Below, one piece after another: positions 7,606 to 17,897 of a DNA stretch of 64,000 nt. Made by a program: the position numbers and the translations under genes. Within the stretch, counting starts at the first letter, position 1. Each line of letters begins with the position of its first letter. Source of the stretch: JAICUY01 sp963716585 (GTDB taxonomy: Bacteria > Chloroflexota > Limnocylindria > QHBO01); assembly GCA_963716585.1 (NCBI GenBank), contig CAVQTN010000002.1, positions 124,001 to 188,000 on the forward strand, read 5' to 3'. Below the pieces are notes generated by a model, which was given only the letters and a program-made list of their open reading frames with translations, had not been told where the DNA came from and made no database searches.

Positions 7606-8528
7606 TGCGTTCGTCCTTCCGCGGCCTCGGCCGAGTGATGCGTGGCCATCAGCGCACTCCGGCGGTGGCTACCAACGAGGGTGGCAAGCATCTCGTGACG
7701 GCGCTCCTCCAGCCAGCCGAGCACCGACCCGGCGACCTCCGGCCAGCTCCGCTCGCCCATCACCAGCCCGAAGTGGCTGGCGCTCGGGAAGTATTCGTAC
7801 ATGGCGCCCAGCAGGTCGGCAGTGCGGCTCGCCTCGGCCGGGTGCACCACGTCGTCGAGCCCTGCGCCAATGACCAGGCTCGGCACCGAGATCCGCGATG
7901 CGTCAACCTCGACGCCCAGCATCCGCTCGCGACGAGCGCTCCCCGACTCGCGTGCGCCGGCCAGCATCTCCTGCATCTTCGACAGGTCGTCGTCGGTCAT
8001 GTCCGGCATCGACTCGCGCAGGTCCTCGATGGGTGCGATCCAGCCCCACCAATTCGCGTCGTAGACAGCCGGAATCGACTTGAGCTCGTGCTCGATGGGA
8101 CGGCGCGGCAGGGCGGCGGCCGACGGCGACGGCGCGAGCAGGACGAGCCCCAGCACCGGCTTGCGCGAGGCATACAGCATGGATGCCAGGGCGCCAATGC
8201 CCCAGCCGATGAGCACCGGCGGGCGGCCAAGGTGACGAACGGCCACGCCGATGTCGGTGACGTAGTCGGCCATCGAGGTCTCGTCCAGCTCCGCCAGGTC
8301 GCTGGTGTAGTGCCCGCGGAAGTTCATGGCATGAGCTTCCCAGCCACGTTCGGCGAAGTACGCGCCGAAGCGCGACCACAGCCACGAGCCGGTCAGCGCG
8401 CCGTGCACCAGCAGGAGCGGCGGCTTGCGCGAGCGCCGCTCGGGCTGCTGCGTCTCCAGATAGATGCCCTCCGGCTCGATGTAGACCTCGTCGCGCTTGA
8501 TCGCCTGCACCATTGGCCTTTCGGTCAA
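7602..8528 (-). CDS. Alpha/beta-hydrolase-fold protein lacking the nucleophile
   Basis: The 308-residue protein has the fold's landmarks: the oxyanion region LLLVHGALTGSWLW (near 38-51), Asp in GAGLDDVVHP (near 225) and His in SASHFG (252). The nucleophile elbow reads GWGIG (108-112), so Gly110 occupies the place of the catalytic Ser, Cys or Asp. This suggests a non-hydrolytic or binding role, or chemistry without a covalent nucleophile. It overlaps DUF1015 upstream and the exporter ATPase downstream by 4 bp each, so it belongs functionally with them. Confidence 0.8.
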   Translation of the reverse strand: MTERPMVQAIKRDEVYIEPEGIYLETQQPERRSRKPPLLLVHGALTGSWLWSRFGAYFAERGWEAHAMNFRGHYTSDLAELDETSMADYVTDIGVAVRHLGRPPVLIGWGIGALASMLYASRKPVLGLVLLAPSPSAAALPRRPIEHELKSIPAVYDANWWGWIAPIEDLRESMPDMTDDDLSKMQEMLAGARESGSARRERMLGVEVDASRISVPSLVIGAGLDDVVHPAEASRTADLLGAMYEYFPSASHFGLVMGERSWPEVAGSVLGWLEERRHEMLATLVGSHRRSALMATHHSAEAAEGRTQ

Positions 8529-9877
8529 ACCTCGCCTTCGAAGAGTGGGTTGAAGACCATGCCGGTCAGCAGCTTCGGATAGAAGTGGGTCGACTTCTGC
8601 GGCATGACGTCACCGGCGTTCGCCACCGCCGCGAGCTGGTCGATCCGCGTCGGTCGCACCAGGAACGCAGCCTTGGCGGCTCCCCGGGCAACCGCCTCGA
8701 GCGCGGCGGCGGAGCTCATAGTGTAGTCGAGCCCCTCCCCGCCGACGAGGGCAGCGGAATCCAGGCCGAGGCGCTCCTCCAGTATCGCGGCATGCAGCAC
8801 GGCGAGGTCCAGCCGCCGTACATCGGACGAGGTCCGCTCGCGTCGCATGCGCTCCGCCACGGCCCGCGGCTCGCCACGCAGCAGGTAGCCGGCGGCCCCC
8901 GGCAGGACCAGGCCGAAGACGGGTTCCTCGTCGCCGGCGGCAGCCTCGAGCGCCGGCCGCAGCTGGTCGGCGGGCATCGGGGCGGCACTGAACAGCGGCC
9001 CCGGATCCTCGGCGAAGCGGCGCAGCGCATCCTGGTCGACATGTCGCAGCAGCCGGTGCGTGGCGAGCACCTGCAGTTCCTCGCGCGCGGCGTTGACCAG
9101 CACGGCCATGATCCAGTCGGCGGCCAGGTCGCCGGGCTCGGCGCTCGCGGCGCCCGGCTGTGAACGCACCTCGGCCTGGTAGGTCAGTGCCGTCTCGTAG
9201 CGGTGATGCCCGTCCGCCACGAAGAGCCGCTGCCGCGACAGGTAGCTCAGCAGCCGCTGGTCCGCCTCGAACGCCGCGACCTGGTGCAGGACTGCATCGG
9301 CGTCGCGGGCCCGCCACTCATCGGTCCAGGCTCGGCTCATCAAGTGGTGGTAGCGCTCCGAGCCGTCAAAGTAGATGACCAGGATGGGGCTGAGCTGCGT
9401 CCGTGTCGCGCGCAGCAGCTCCAGGCGATCCTGTTTTGGGCCGGCCATGGTGTGCTCGTGCGCCCGCACGCCGCCACCCCACGGCTCGAGCAGCACGCGC
9501 GCCAGGACGCCCTGCACCGTCGGCTCGTCCGGGCGCTCGAGGGTAGCGTGCGTGTAGTAGTAGACCGATGCGTCGGCACGCTCCTCGAGCGTCCCGTCGC
9601 GCGTCCACTCGGCCAACGCCTCGGCCGCCGCCCGATGCGGGTCGCGGCCCGGATTGAGCTCGAGGCGGATGGCGTTGTGCGGGTCCCGCGCCAGGAGGGC
9701 GTCGCGCTGCGCCGGGCCGATGACGTCGTACGGCGGACAGGCGAGGTCCGTCAGGTCGGCGACGCGACCGGGGTGCGGCTGCAATTCCTCCGCCAGGCGC
9801 ACCCGTTCGGGCACCGCCGGCGACGCGTAGCGCGCAAGGGAGTAGCCGAGGCCGCGAAACGGCCGCACCAGGGGCAT
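8525..9877 (-). CDS. DUF1015 family protein
   Basis: This 450-residue protein matches DUF1015 along its length. It shows the early ACPPYDVIGPAQRDAL motif, YYYTHATLE, the VRAHEHTMAGPKQDRLELL block and FVADGHHRYETALTYQ in the middle. The family is widespread and its function is not established; it is often found beside amino-acid metabolism genes. Here it is the first gene of an operon with the atypical hydrolase and an ABC exporter, with 4-bp overlaps throughout. Confidence 0.88.
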   Translation of the reverse strand: MPLVRPFRGLGYSLARYASPAVPERVRLAEELQPHPGRVADLTDLACPPYDVIGPAQRDALLARDPHNAIRLELNPGRDPHRAAAEALAEWTRDGTLEERADASVYYYTHATLERPDEPTVQGVLARVLLEPWGGGVRAHEHTMAGPKQDRLELLRATRTQLSPILVIYFDGSERYHHLMSRAWTDEWRARDADAVLHQVAAFEADQRLLSYLSRQRLFVADGHHRYETALTYQAEVRSQPGAASAEPGDLAADWIMAVLVNAAREELQVLATHRLLRHVDQDALRRFAEDPGPLFSAAPMPADQLRPALEAAAGDEEPVFGLVLPGAAGYLLRGEPRAVAERMRRERTSSDVRRLDLAVLHAAILEERLGLDSAALVGGEGLDYTMSSAAALEAVARGAAKAAFLVRPTRIDQLAAVANAGDVMPQKSTHFYPKLLTGMVFNPLFEGEV

Positions 9878-9927
9878 GCCCGGAGTCTACCGAGGCGCGT
9901 GGCGCCGCGCCGCCGAGCGCTTGTGCG

Positions 9928-11004
9928 TCACCCGGCGAGGGCGCGCAGTGCGTGAGCACGGACCTCGGCGCGCGCGTCCGTGGCCGCGCGCTCGAAGAAG
10001 GCGCGGGCAGGCCCCGGATCAAGGTCACCGCGCTCCAGTGCGTTCGCCGCGGCGCAGATCACGTTGCGCAGCAGGCGATGGCGGCCGGCGCGCGTCAGGG
10101 CCGTGCCCGCCACGGCGCGCCCAAAGGCGCGCGCGCTCAGCGACAGGAGCCACGCACCAAGGGGCAGCAACGGGACGGCCAGCGGGCCGGAGTCATCGGC
10201 CCCGGCGTTCACCGGACAGACCTCCTGGCAGACGTCGCAGCCGAAGATCCAGCTGTCAAGCGCGCGGGCGGATGGAGCATCCAGCTCGCCGGGATGCTCG
10301 ATCGTCAGGTAGCTGATGCAACGTCGCGCGTCGATGGTCTGCGGCGCCACGATTGCGCCGGTCGGGCAGCCCTCGATGCAGCGACGGCAGGACCCGCAGC
10401 TGCTGCGCATCGGTTCGTCGGCGGGCAGCTCCGCCGAGGAGAGCAGCGCGCCCAGGAAGACCCAGGAGCCCGCTGGTCGGTGGGTCAGCAGGTTCGTGTT
10501 CTTCCCGATCCAGCCCAGCCCGGCCCGTGCCGCGAAGGCCCGCTCGGCGAGCGGGCGGTCATCCACGTAGGCGAGCTCGCCGCTGTCGGCACCCTCGCGA
10601 CGCAGGTCGGCGGCCAGGTCGCTCAGCCTGCGGCGAAGAGCCACGTGGTAATCGCTGCCGAGCGCGTAGCGAGCGATCAGGCCGGTGGGTTTCGACGGTT
10701 GCCCGGCGAGCACCGCAGCCAGAACCGCGCGCAGCCGATCCGGCTCCGGATCCCAGGCCGCACGGTCGCGCCCGGCGTACGAGGCGGCCAGCATGACCAC
10801 CGAGCGCGCGCCGGGCTGGAGGCGCGCCGGATCGGTGCTGATCGCGGCCCGCTCGCCGCCCATCCAGTCCATGCTCGCCATGCGCCCGGCCGCAACCGAT
10901 TCCACGATGCGGTCCCGCGCCTCGGTGAGCGGCTCTGCCGGCGCGACGCCCACCAGCTCCAGGCCATGCCGCGCGGCAAGCGCGGCGAGCCGATCACGCT
11001 TCAT
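9928..11004 (-). CDS. queG: Epoxyqueuosine reductase
   Basis: QueG catalyses the last step of queuosine synthesis, reducing epoxyqueuosine in tRNA with cobalamin and two [4Fe-4S] clusters. The clusters' ligands are visible as CGSCRRCIEGCP (Cys 203, 206, 209, 213) and Cys229 with CDVCQEVCP (256, 259, 263). The active-site stretch is YVDDRPLAERAFAARAGLGW near 147-166. The C-terminus ends in a short HEAT-like helical repeat. The length of 358 residues is normal. It is coupled to the sensor kinase upstream by an ATGA overlap, which is unusual company for queG. Confidence 0.93.
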   Translation of the reverse strand: MKRDRLAALAARHGLELVGVAPAEPLTEARDRIVESVAAGRMASMDWMGGERAAISTDPARLQPGARSVVMLAASYAGRDRAAWDPEPDRLRAVLAAVLAGQPSKPTGLIARYALGSDYHVALRRRLSDLAADLRREGADSGELAYVDDRPLAERAFAARAGLGWIGKNTNLLTHRPAGSWVFLGALLSSAELPADEPMRSSCGSCRRCIEGCPTGAIVAPQTIDARRCISYLTIEHPGELDAPSARALDSWIFGCDVCQEVCPVNAGADDSGPLAVPLLPLGAWLLSLSARAFGRAVAGTALTRAGRHRLLRNVICAAANALERGDLDPGPARAFFERAATDARAEVRAHALRALAG

Positions 11005-12911
11005 TCGATCGGGTCGTGGCGGCGCACCACGAATGCCGGTGGATCGGCAGTCAGCGGTGCGAGCTGCCCGGTCGAACGGCGCGGGATGCGAAAGCTGAAG
11101 ACCGTGCCGCAGCCGGCCTCGCGGTTCGCCGCCGCCGAGACGGAGCCGCCGTGCGCCTCGATGATCGCGCGGCTGATGTAGAGGCCCAGGCCCAGACCGC
11201 CGAAGCGTCGACGGCTGACGTCGTCATCGGCCTGGTAGAAGCGCTCGAAGACGAGGTCGAGCTGCCCCTCGGGAAGACCGACCCCCTCGTCCGCGACGCT
11301 GACCAGCACGCCCTGGCCCTCAGACCGGGCACGGATGCCGATCGGGCCGCCCTGCGGCGAGTACTTCACCGCGTTGTCGGTCAGGTTGGCCAGCACCTGG
11401 GCGATCCGGTCACGATCCGCCTCGACCGGCAGCGTGGTCGGCACGTCCAGGCGCACCTCGCGATTGGGATGCTCGCGCTGGATGCGTGAGGCGACCTCGC
11501 GGAGCTCGTCGGCGAGATCGAAGGGCGAGGGCTCGATGCTCACACCGCCACGCTTGTCGATGCGGCTGACGTCCAGGAGGTCGTCGACCAGGCGGCGCAT
11601 GCGGCCGACCTGTGAGCGGATGACGCGCAGGTGCGAACGCTCCTTGGCGTTGGCATCGGTCGTCCCGCTCAGGCGTCCCTCCAGCAGCTGCGAGTAGCCC
11701 TGGATGCTGGTCAGCGGGGTGCGCAGCTCATGGCTGACGATCGACAGGAAGTCGTCCTTGATGTGTTGGGCGCGCTGCTCGCGGACGACCTGGTCCTGGA
11801 GATCCGCCCAGAGCCCGGCGTTCTCGATGGCCGGACCGGCACGTTCGGCGATGGCCTCCGCCAGCCGGCGCTCACCTTCGCCGAATGCCGCGGGATCCTG
11901 CGACGCGCTGACCAGGATTCCGCGCACGGCGCCGCGGCTGACGATGGGGACCGCCACGATCGAGCGCAGGCCGAGCGCGCCCACCCCATCCGGGTCGCCC
12001 GGGAATGCCGGCACCGGAGCGCCGCCGCCGGCCAGAATCGAGGTGGCGGTCGCGGCGACGCCGCCCACGATCCCCTCCCCGATCCGCGTCGAGCGGCCGG
12101 CCAGATGCGCGCGCAGGCGTTCGGCAAGTGCCGGATCACCGCCCTCGATGCCCGCCACGTCCAGGTGATCGCCGGAGACCAGGTGCAGCGCGGTGACCTG
12201 GCCGAGCAATGGAGCGGCGGCGGTCAGCACCGCCCGAACGGTCGCGTCGGGATCCGGCGAGGCGGCGAAGTCACGGGCCAGCGCCGAGAGCAGCTCGCGC
12301 TCGCGCAGCCGCTCCGCTTCGCGTTCCTCCTCGTCGAGCCGCCCCTGCAGCTGGGCATTCTCGCCCGCACGGCCGATCACCACCCGCGCGAAGAATCCAG
12401 CCGCCAGGCCGATCCCGACCAGGTAGGCGATGCGCACGGGCAGCAGGACGAGCACCAGCCCGCGCGGCCCGGGGCCCAGCAGCACCACGCTGCCGTACAT
12501 GAACGCCATGAGCAGCGACGACCAGACCGATGCCCCGAGCCCGAAGCGCAGCGCGGCGCTGAGGATGACCGGGACGTAGAACAGGTACGCATCCAGCGCC
12601 TGCGGCTCGGCGTAGATCGCAATGGTCACCACGGCCATATCCAGTGCGGTCGCCACGATCCCGATCTCGCGCGCCGGGAAGCGGCCGAGCAGCAGGGCCA
12701 GCACGGCATCGTAGGCCGCCACCGCGATGAGCAGGCCCAGGATCAGCGGAAAGGCGGCCACCTGGTCACGCAAGACGAGCACCACCATGGCAGCCGCGAC
12801 CGCGACCGCAGCGCGCACGAAGATGAGCTGTCGCTCCTGGGCGCGCATCTGGCGTTCGACGTGCCGATCCAGATCGGATCGCCGAGCGTCGCCTGATTCC
12901 ATCGGCCGCAT
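11001..12911 (-). CDS. Membrane GAF-domain sensor histidine kinase
   Basis: This 636-residue kinase has about five N-terminal membrane helices (30-180), a short coiled coil (185-210), a GAF domain (about 215-370), a HisKA domain with the phospho-acceptor in SHELRTPL (His394) and a HATPase domain with N-box NLTDNAVKYS, G1 DEGVGL and G2 GLGLGLYIS. No response regulator is adjacent; the next gene is queG. The signal is unknown. An alternative start three codons downstream is possible. Confidence 0.9.
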   Translation of the reverse strand: MRPMESGDARRSDLDRHVERQMRAQERQLIFVRAAVAVAAAMVVLVLRDQVAAFPLILGLLIAVAAYDAVLALLLGRFPAREIGIVATALDMAVVTIAIYAEPQALDAYLFYVPVILSAALRFGLGASVWSSLLMAFMYGSVVLLGPGPRGLVLVLLPVRIAYLVGIGLAAGFFARVVIGRAGENAQLQGRLDEEEREAERLRERELLSALARDFAASPDPDATVRAVLTAAAPLLGQVTALHLVSGDHLDVAGIEGGDPALAERLRAHLAGRSTRIGEGIVGGVAATATSILAGGGAPVPAFPGDPDGVGALGLRSIVAVPIVSRGAVRGILVSASQDPAAFGEGERRLAEAIAERAGPAIENAGLWADLQDQVVREQRAQHIKDDFLSIVSHELRTPLTSIQGYSQLLEGRLSGTTDANAKERSHLRVIRSQVGRMRRLVDDLLDVSRIDKRGGVSIEPSPFDLADELREVASRIQREHPNREVRLDVPTTLPVEADRDRIAQVLANLTDNAVKYSPQGGPIGIRARSEGQGVLVSVADEGVGLPEGQLDLVFERFYQADDDVSRRRFGGLGLGLYISRAIIEAHGGSVSAAANREAGCGTVFSFRIPRRSTGQLAPLTADPPAFVVRRHDPIE

Positions 12912-12984
12912 TGCCTCGCTAGCTTCGGCTGGACGTCAGCCCGCCGGGTCACGCTACTGCAACCCGGTTGGTTCCGTCACGCGC

Positions 12985-15118
12985 TCAGTCCATCTCCTCC
13001 AGTCGCGCGTCGTCGTCCGGCGCGGGAGCGGGGCGCCCTCGCGGGCGCGGCGCCCGCAGGAAGAGGATGATCCCGGCGACGACCGTGAGCGCCGCCACGA
13101 ACGGGATCCACGGCAATCGCCGGTAGTCGACGAAGCCAACCACGCTGACCACCTCGGTCGCCACGTTGCCGACTGCATCGGTCGCCACGAGGTGGACGTC
13201 GACGGGCACCAGCGAGGCCGCGACGGACGCGACGAACGAGCCGTCGCTGGCGACCGTCACCGGCCGGCCATCGATCGTCAGGGACGTCCCCGGCCGTGTC
13301 GTGCCGGTCAACGGCACGTCCATCGAGAACGGCGCGATTGGGGTCCCGGCGGCGAGCGGCGGCGGCTCGCGCAGGACGCTGACTCGCCATCGCGCTGCGT
13401 AGCCATGGCCGGCCGCGGTGACCACGCCGATCCGCAGGCTGAAGCTGTCGCCACTCTCGCTGTCGGGAGGGACGTCGACCTGCATGCCGACCACGGCGCC
13501 GTCGCGCGACAGCCGCATCGGCTGCCCGAGTGGCGTCGGAAACGTGCCGGCGCTGGTCAGGATCGTCGCGTCGGCTGGCACGCCAAGATTGGCCCGAAAC
13601 GATCGCTCCCGGGTCGCCAAATCGCCGCGGCCGTCCAGCACCGCGCCGACGAAGTCGGCCGGCAGACTGCCGGCGTCCCGCTCCGGGGTCAACACCTGGC
13701 CCGTCGGCGCGACGCTGACGAGCCCCGCGAATGGGAGCGCGGGTGCGAGGAGCGCCCCTCCGCTGCGCGCAGGATCGAAACCGGACTGGTGGAGCAGCAC
13801 CATCCAGGTGCCGCCGGGTCCCGCCTGGCCGATGGGGGTGATGCCCGGCAGAATGGCCATGGGCCTGGTGGCAAGCGGCTGCAGCACCGCCGACGTGGGC
13901 GGCTGGTCGAGCAGCAGACCATTGGCGATGAACGCCGGACGGCCGGCGAGGCCGCCCGGGAGCTCACCGGTGTACGGCAGCAGGTCGTCGCTGACGAACG
14001 ACACCGCCGCCCCCTGGATCGGCGGTGCCATGACCGAGCGCACTCCCCGGTCCACGATCCGCAGCCCGCTGCCGCCTTCGGGGCTGGCGATGAGGAGTCG
14101 CGCTCCGAGGCCCTGGCCGAACACGCCCAGCAGCCGTCCAAGGGCCGCCGCGCCACCCTCCATCCGTACCGGCTGACCCGGTGGCCAGCGCAGGATGAGG
14201 CTGAGCCCGGCCTCCGGCGGGACGATCGCGATCAGTGGCCCATCGCCGGCGTCGAACGAGGTCACCTGGCCCCGATCCCGCACCGACCACGACTCGGTCT
14301 CGACGGATCCACTCGCCAACCAGATGCGGTTCAGCACCGCGTCACCGCCGTTGTCGATTGGGTCGGAGCTGATGAGCACCTCGCCGCCGGGCCGGCCGTC
14401 GGTGTCGGCGGAGGGATAGGCCGCCCAGCCGGGTGGCGCGATGAACGACGAGCGCGCCTCATCGAACCCGGAGCCGTTCCAGTCGTAGACGCGAATCGGC
14501 ACCTCGTTCGGCCCGCGCGGGTCCGGCTGTTGCGTGATGAACAGCTCGTCCGCCGGGTCGCCGTCAAGGTCGAGCGACAGGACGGAGGTCGCGTTGCCCT
14601 GGGTGCTCAGCCGCTGCGTCAGCGCGACGTGACCGGCCTGCTCGCTCACCTCCCAGACCGTCAGGCAGCAGGCCACCGGCTGCAGGCTCGCCGCGATGGT
14701 CGCCACCAGCAGGCGATCGCGCTGCCCGTCGTTCCAGACCAGGAAGCGCGCCGGTTCGCCGACGCCCACCGGGCGCATCGGGTTCTGCTTCGCCGGCCGC
14801 TCGGTGAGCCGCTCGTTGACGCTCGCCGCGCGGGCAAGGCCCACTTCACCCAGCGACTGCCAGGCGCCAGCGACGCTCACCCGCCAGGCGTCGACCGCCA
14901 GGAGACCTGGCGAGTCCGTCTTTGCCACCAGGCGGACGAGCTCGCGGGACCCGTCGCCGTCCAGGTCGGCCACGATGGCCCCGTAGGCGGCGCCGTCCAG
15001 GAAGCGTGCGCCGGGCTCGGCCGGAAGCGGGGTGGCGGCGCGCGGCCGCGTGCAGCGGGGCAACCAACGCCGCAAGCAGCAGGCAGCCCAGAACCAGCGA
15101 CGCGGCGAGCCTGAGCAT
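12985..15118 (-). CDS. Secreted, membrane-anchored FG-GAP-like repeat protein (frameshifted signal peptide)
   Basis: The body is about 700 residues with FG-GAP/VCBS-like repeats (VADLDGDGSRELVRL, LDLDGDPADELFI), a bacterial Ig-like domain near the end (VPLTGTTRPGTSLTIDG) and one C-terminal helix (IPFVAALTVVAGIILFL) followed by a basic tail. This arrangement suggests an exported protein anchored in the membrane. The uninterrupted frame starts at 15075 without a signal. One extra base near 15050 separates it from a classical signal peptide, MLRLAASLVLGCLLLAALVA, starting at 15118. The span is one over a multiple of three. Function unknown. Confidence 0.75.
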
Positions 15119-15154
15119 GCGATGAACGGTAGCGCGGTCTGGCATCATCGGTCC

Positions 15155-17119
15155 ATGGGCACCCCGGACGTGCTGTGGCAACCCCCCAAGGATGTTCGCG
15201 AGCGGACACGCATCGGGCACTATCTCGGCTGGCTGGAGCGCGAGCACGGCTTCACCTTCGCGGACTACGACGAGCTGTGGCGCTGGTCGGTGGACGCGCT
15301 CGGGCCGTTCTGGGCATCGGTCTGGGACCACTTCGACCTTGGCGATCGACCCGGGAACGTGCTGCCGGACGACAGCGTGCCGAACGCGGTCTGGTTCCCC
15401 GGCGTGCAGCTGAATTACGCCGAGCAGGCGCTTCGCCTGGCGGGTCGCGGCGACGAGGACACCGTCATCCTCTCCCGCTCGCACACGCGGGCCGCCTCGA
15501 GCCTCACCGCCGCCGAGCTGCGTGATGCCGTCGCAAGCGCCCGAGCCGGCCTGCAGCGGCTGGGCGTGGGCCGCGGCGACCGGGTCGCCGCCTACCTGCC
15601 CAACATTCCCGAGACGGTCGTCGCGCTGCTGGCCACCGCCAGCCTGGGCGCCGTGTGGAGCTCGTGCGCGCCCGAGTTCGGCACGCGCAGTGTCGTCGAC
15701 CGCTTCGCGCAGATCGAGCCGAAGGTGCTGCTCAGCATCGACGGCTATCGGTACGGCGAGCGCAGCATCGACCGGACTAATGAGGTGGCCGCCATCCAGG
15801 CCGCGCTGCCGAGCCTGGTGGCCACGGTCTGCGTGCCGTACCTCGGCATCGGCCTGGCCGACACCGTCAGCTGGGACGAGCTGGTGAGCAAGGGCGGCGA
15901 GCTCGCCTTCGAGCCGGTCGGGTTCGACCATCCGCTCTACATCCTCTACAGCTCGGGTACGACCGGCCTGCCCAAGCCGATCGTTCACCGCCACGGCGGC
16001 ATCCTGCTCGAGCATCTCAAGATCCACGCCCTGCACCACGACCTGGGGCCCGCCGACCGCTTCTTCTGGTTCACGACCACCGGCTGGATGATGTGGAACT
16101 ACCTCGTCTCCGGGCTCCTGGTCGACGCGACGATCGTGCTGTTCGACGGCTCACCGGCCCATCCCGACCTCGACGCACTGTGGCGCCTGGCGGAGGAGAC
16201 GCGAATGACGTACTTCGGCACCAGCGCGCCGTACCTGATGGCCTGCCGCAAGGCCGGTCTGCGGCCTGGCACAACGTTCGACCTGTCGGCACTCCGCGGC
16301 GTCGGCTCGACCGGTGCGCCGCTGCCGGTCGAGGGCTTCCGCTGGGTCTACGAGGCGGTCGGTTCGTCGCTGCAGCTGCAGAGCGTCTCCGGCGGGACCG
16401 ACGTGTGCACCGCCTTCGTCGGCGCATCGCCGCTGGTTCCCGTCTGGGAGGGCGAGATCAGCTGCCGGCACCTGGGCTGCGCGGTGGAGGCCTTCGCGCC
16501 GGACGGCTCGGCGCTGATCGGTGAGCAGGGTGAGCTGGTCCTCACCCGCCCGATGCCGTCGATGCCCGCCGCCTTCTGGAACGACCCATCCGGCGCTCGC
16601 TACCGCGACGCCTACTTCAACGAGTTCCCCGGCGTCTGGCGCCACGGCGACTGGATCACGATCACGTCGCGCGGCTCGTGCATCATCAGCGGCCGCTCGG
16701 ATGCCACGCTGAACCGCGGCGGGGTGCGCGTGGGCACGGCCGAGTTCTACGCCGTGGTCGAGGCGTTTCCCGAGGTGGCCGATTCAGTCGTCGTCCACCG
16801 CGAGGAGACCGACGAGCTGCTGCTGTTCGTGGCGCTGGCACCCGGCTGCGCGCTGGACGGCGGCCTGCGGGCTCGCCTTCGGGCCGCGCTGCGCCAGGAG
16901 CTCTCGCCGCGTCACGTGCCCGATGCGATCTCGGCGGTCCCCGGCGTCCCGCGCACGCTCTCGGGCAAGAAGCTGGAGGTGCCGCTCAAGCGGATCCTTG
17001 GCGGCGTGGCCCCAGGGGTTGCCGCCTCGCGTGGCTCGCTGGCCAATCCGGAGGCGCTGGATGCCTTCGTGGAGCTGGCTCACCAGTTCGCTGAGTCGTC
17101 CGGTGACTCAAACGAGTGA
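15155..17119 (+). CDS. Acetoacetyl-CoA synthetase
   Basis: The enzyme activates acetoacetate to acetoacetyl-CoA with ATP, for ketone-body or polyhydroxyalkanoate metabolism. At 654 residues it matches the family. It opens with the AacS-type TPDVLWQPPKDV, and has the AMP-binding P-loop ILYSSGTTGLPKPIVH, TTTGWMMWNYLVSGLL, and the C-terminal GRSDATLNRGGVRVGTAEFYAVV with LSGKKLEVPLKRIL carrying the adenylation Lys. The ATG at 15155 fits the family start; the longer frame upstream overlaps the divergent gene. Its 3' end includes the first TGAGTC palindrome. Confidence 0.93.
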   Translation: MGTPDVLWQPPKDVRERTRIGHYLGWLEREHGFTFADYDELWRWSVDALGPFWASVWDHFDLGDRPGNVLPDDSVPNAVWFPGVQLNYAEQALRLAGRGDEDTVILSRSHTRAASSLTAAELRDAVASARAGLQRLGVGRGDRVAAYLPNIPETVVALLATASLGAVWSSCAPEFGTRSVVDRFAQIEPKVLLSIDGYRYGERSIDRTNEVAAIQAALPSLVATVCVPYLGIGLADTVSWDELVSKGGELAFEPVGFDHPLYILYSSGTTGLPKPIVHRHGGILLEHLKIHALHHDLGPADRFFWFTTTGWMMWNYLVSGLLVDATIVLFDGSPAHPDLDALWRLAEETRMTYFGTSAPYLMACRKAGLRPGTTFDLSALRGVGSTGAPLPVEGFRWVYEAVGSSLQLQSVSGGTDVCTAFVGASPLVPVWEGEISCRHLGCAVEAFAPDGSALIGEQGELVLTRPMPSMPAAFWNDPSGARYRDAYFNEFPGVWRHGDWITITSRGSCIISGRSDATLNRGGVRVGTAEFYAVVEAFPEVADSVVVHREETDELLLFVALAPGCALDGGLRARLRAALRQELSPRHVPDAISAVPGVPRTLSGKKLEVPLKRILGGVAPGVAASRGSLANPEALDAFVELAHQFAESSGDSNE

Positions 17120-17271
17120 GAGCGTGGGGTTCCCGTGTTCTTCAGTCACCCGGCGACTCAGATCGGCGTCTTTGAACGGTTTCGGCCCTCAGACCTGCGG
17201 ATTTCAGTCACCAGGGACTCAACTGCATGACAGCGGCACGTTGACCCTCGTTTGAGTCCCCAGCGACTCAA
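17092..17271. repeat. Cluster of four TGAGTC-N-GACTCA hyphenated palindromes
   Basis: Copies lie at 17092-17110, 17143-17161, 17205-17222 and 17252-17271, about 50-60 bp apart. The best are TGAGTC/GACTCA and TTGAGTC/GACTCAA with 6-7 bases between the arms. The cluster sits between the convergent acetoacetyl-CoA synthetase and heme-oxygenase-fold genes. The same motif recurs at 31541-31755. Its role is unknown. Confidence 0.8.
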
Positions 17272-17306
17272 CCCCGCAGCGACGGACGGCCGCGCGGCGA
17301 CATCGG

Positions 17307-17897
17307 TCAGTCGGTGTAGAACACCCCGTCCAGGGCACCCCAGGCTGCCGCACTGAAGATGGCGCAGGCGGTTCGGACGCGGGCGAACTCGCCGTCCGAC
17401 AGCTGATCGATCTTCGCAGCCAGCATGGCAGGCTCATCGGTCTCGATGGCATGCTCCACGAAGTAGCGCTGGCCCTCGGCATCGACGCTGCCGGCGTAGT
17501 GCTCGCGCAGTCCCGCCAGCTTGCTCTGCGCCGTCGCCGGCTGCTGGACCTCGAAGCTGTACAGCGCTCCCAGCGTCTCCGGGACCGATGCGAACGCATG
17601 CTTCCCGACGTCGAGCAGCGTCGCGCTCTGCGGTCGCGCCATCTCGCCGGTCGAGCCGAGGGATGCGCGGAAGTGCGACCACAGGGCGTCGTGCTCGCGC
17701 TCCTCGTCGGCGTAGGCAGGCTCGCCGATGCGCTCCCAGCCGCGATCCAGGACGCCGATGAACGGCGCCCACTCGGTGGCGTACTCGCGCAGGCGCTCGA
17801 TCGGCAGCGTGCCGGCGCGCCATGCCTGGTAGAAGGGGTGGGCGTTCAGGTCGAATTGGCGGACGATCGCGTCCAGCTCATCGATGCGGCTGGTCAT
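17307..17897 (-). CDS. Heme-oxygenase-fold (TenA/CADD-like) iron enzyme
   Basis: This 196-residue all-helical protein has an iron-containing-redox-enzyme pattern: HPFYQAWRAGTLPIERLREYATEW near the start, EREHDALWSHF in the middle and YFVEHAIETDEPAML later. Glu and His residues lie at the expected metal-ligand spacings. Homologous proteins include TenA thiaminases and CADD-type diiron oxygenases; substrate cannot be decided. GAGGAG precedes the ATG by 10 bp. It lies 68 bp downstream of the acyl-CoA dehydrogenase on the same strand and may be co-transcribed. Confidence 0.8.
   Translation of the reverse strand: MTSRIDELDAIVRQFDLNAHPFYQAWRAGTLPIERLREYATEWAPFIGVLDRGWERIGEPAYADEEREHDALWSHFRASLGSTGEMARPQSATLLDVGKHAFASVPETLGALYSFEVQQPATAQSKLAGLREHYAGSVDAEGQRYFVEHAIETDEPAMLAAKIDQLSDGEFARVRTACAIFSAAAWGALDGVFYTD

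Noticed and set aside
12727..15114. Plus-strand open frame of 795 codons opposite the kinase and repeat protein
   Set aside because: Its product is Arg/Pro/Ala-rich with no domain, typical of antisense to high-GC genes; the minus strand has clear kinase and FG-GAP motifs.
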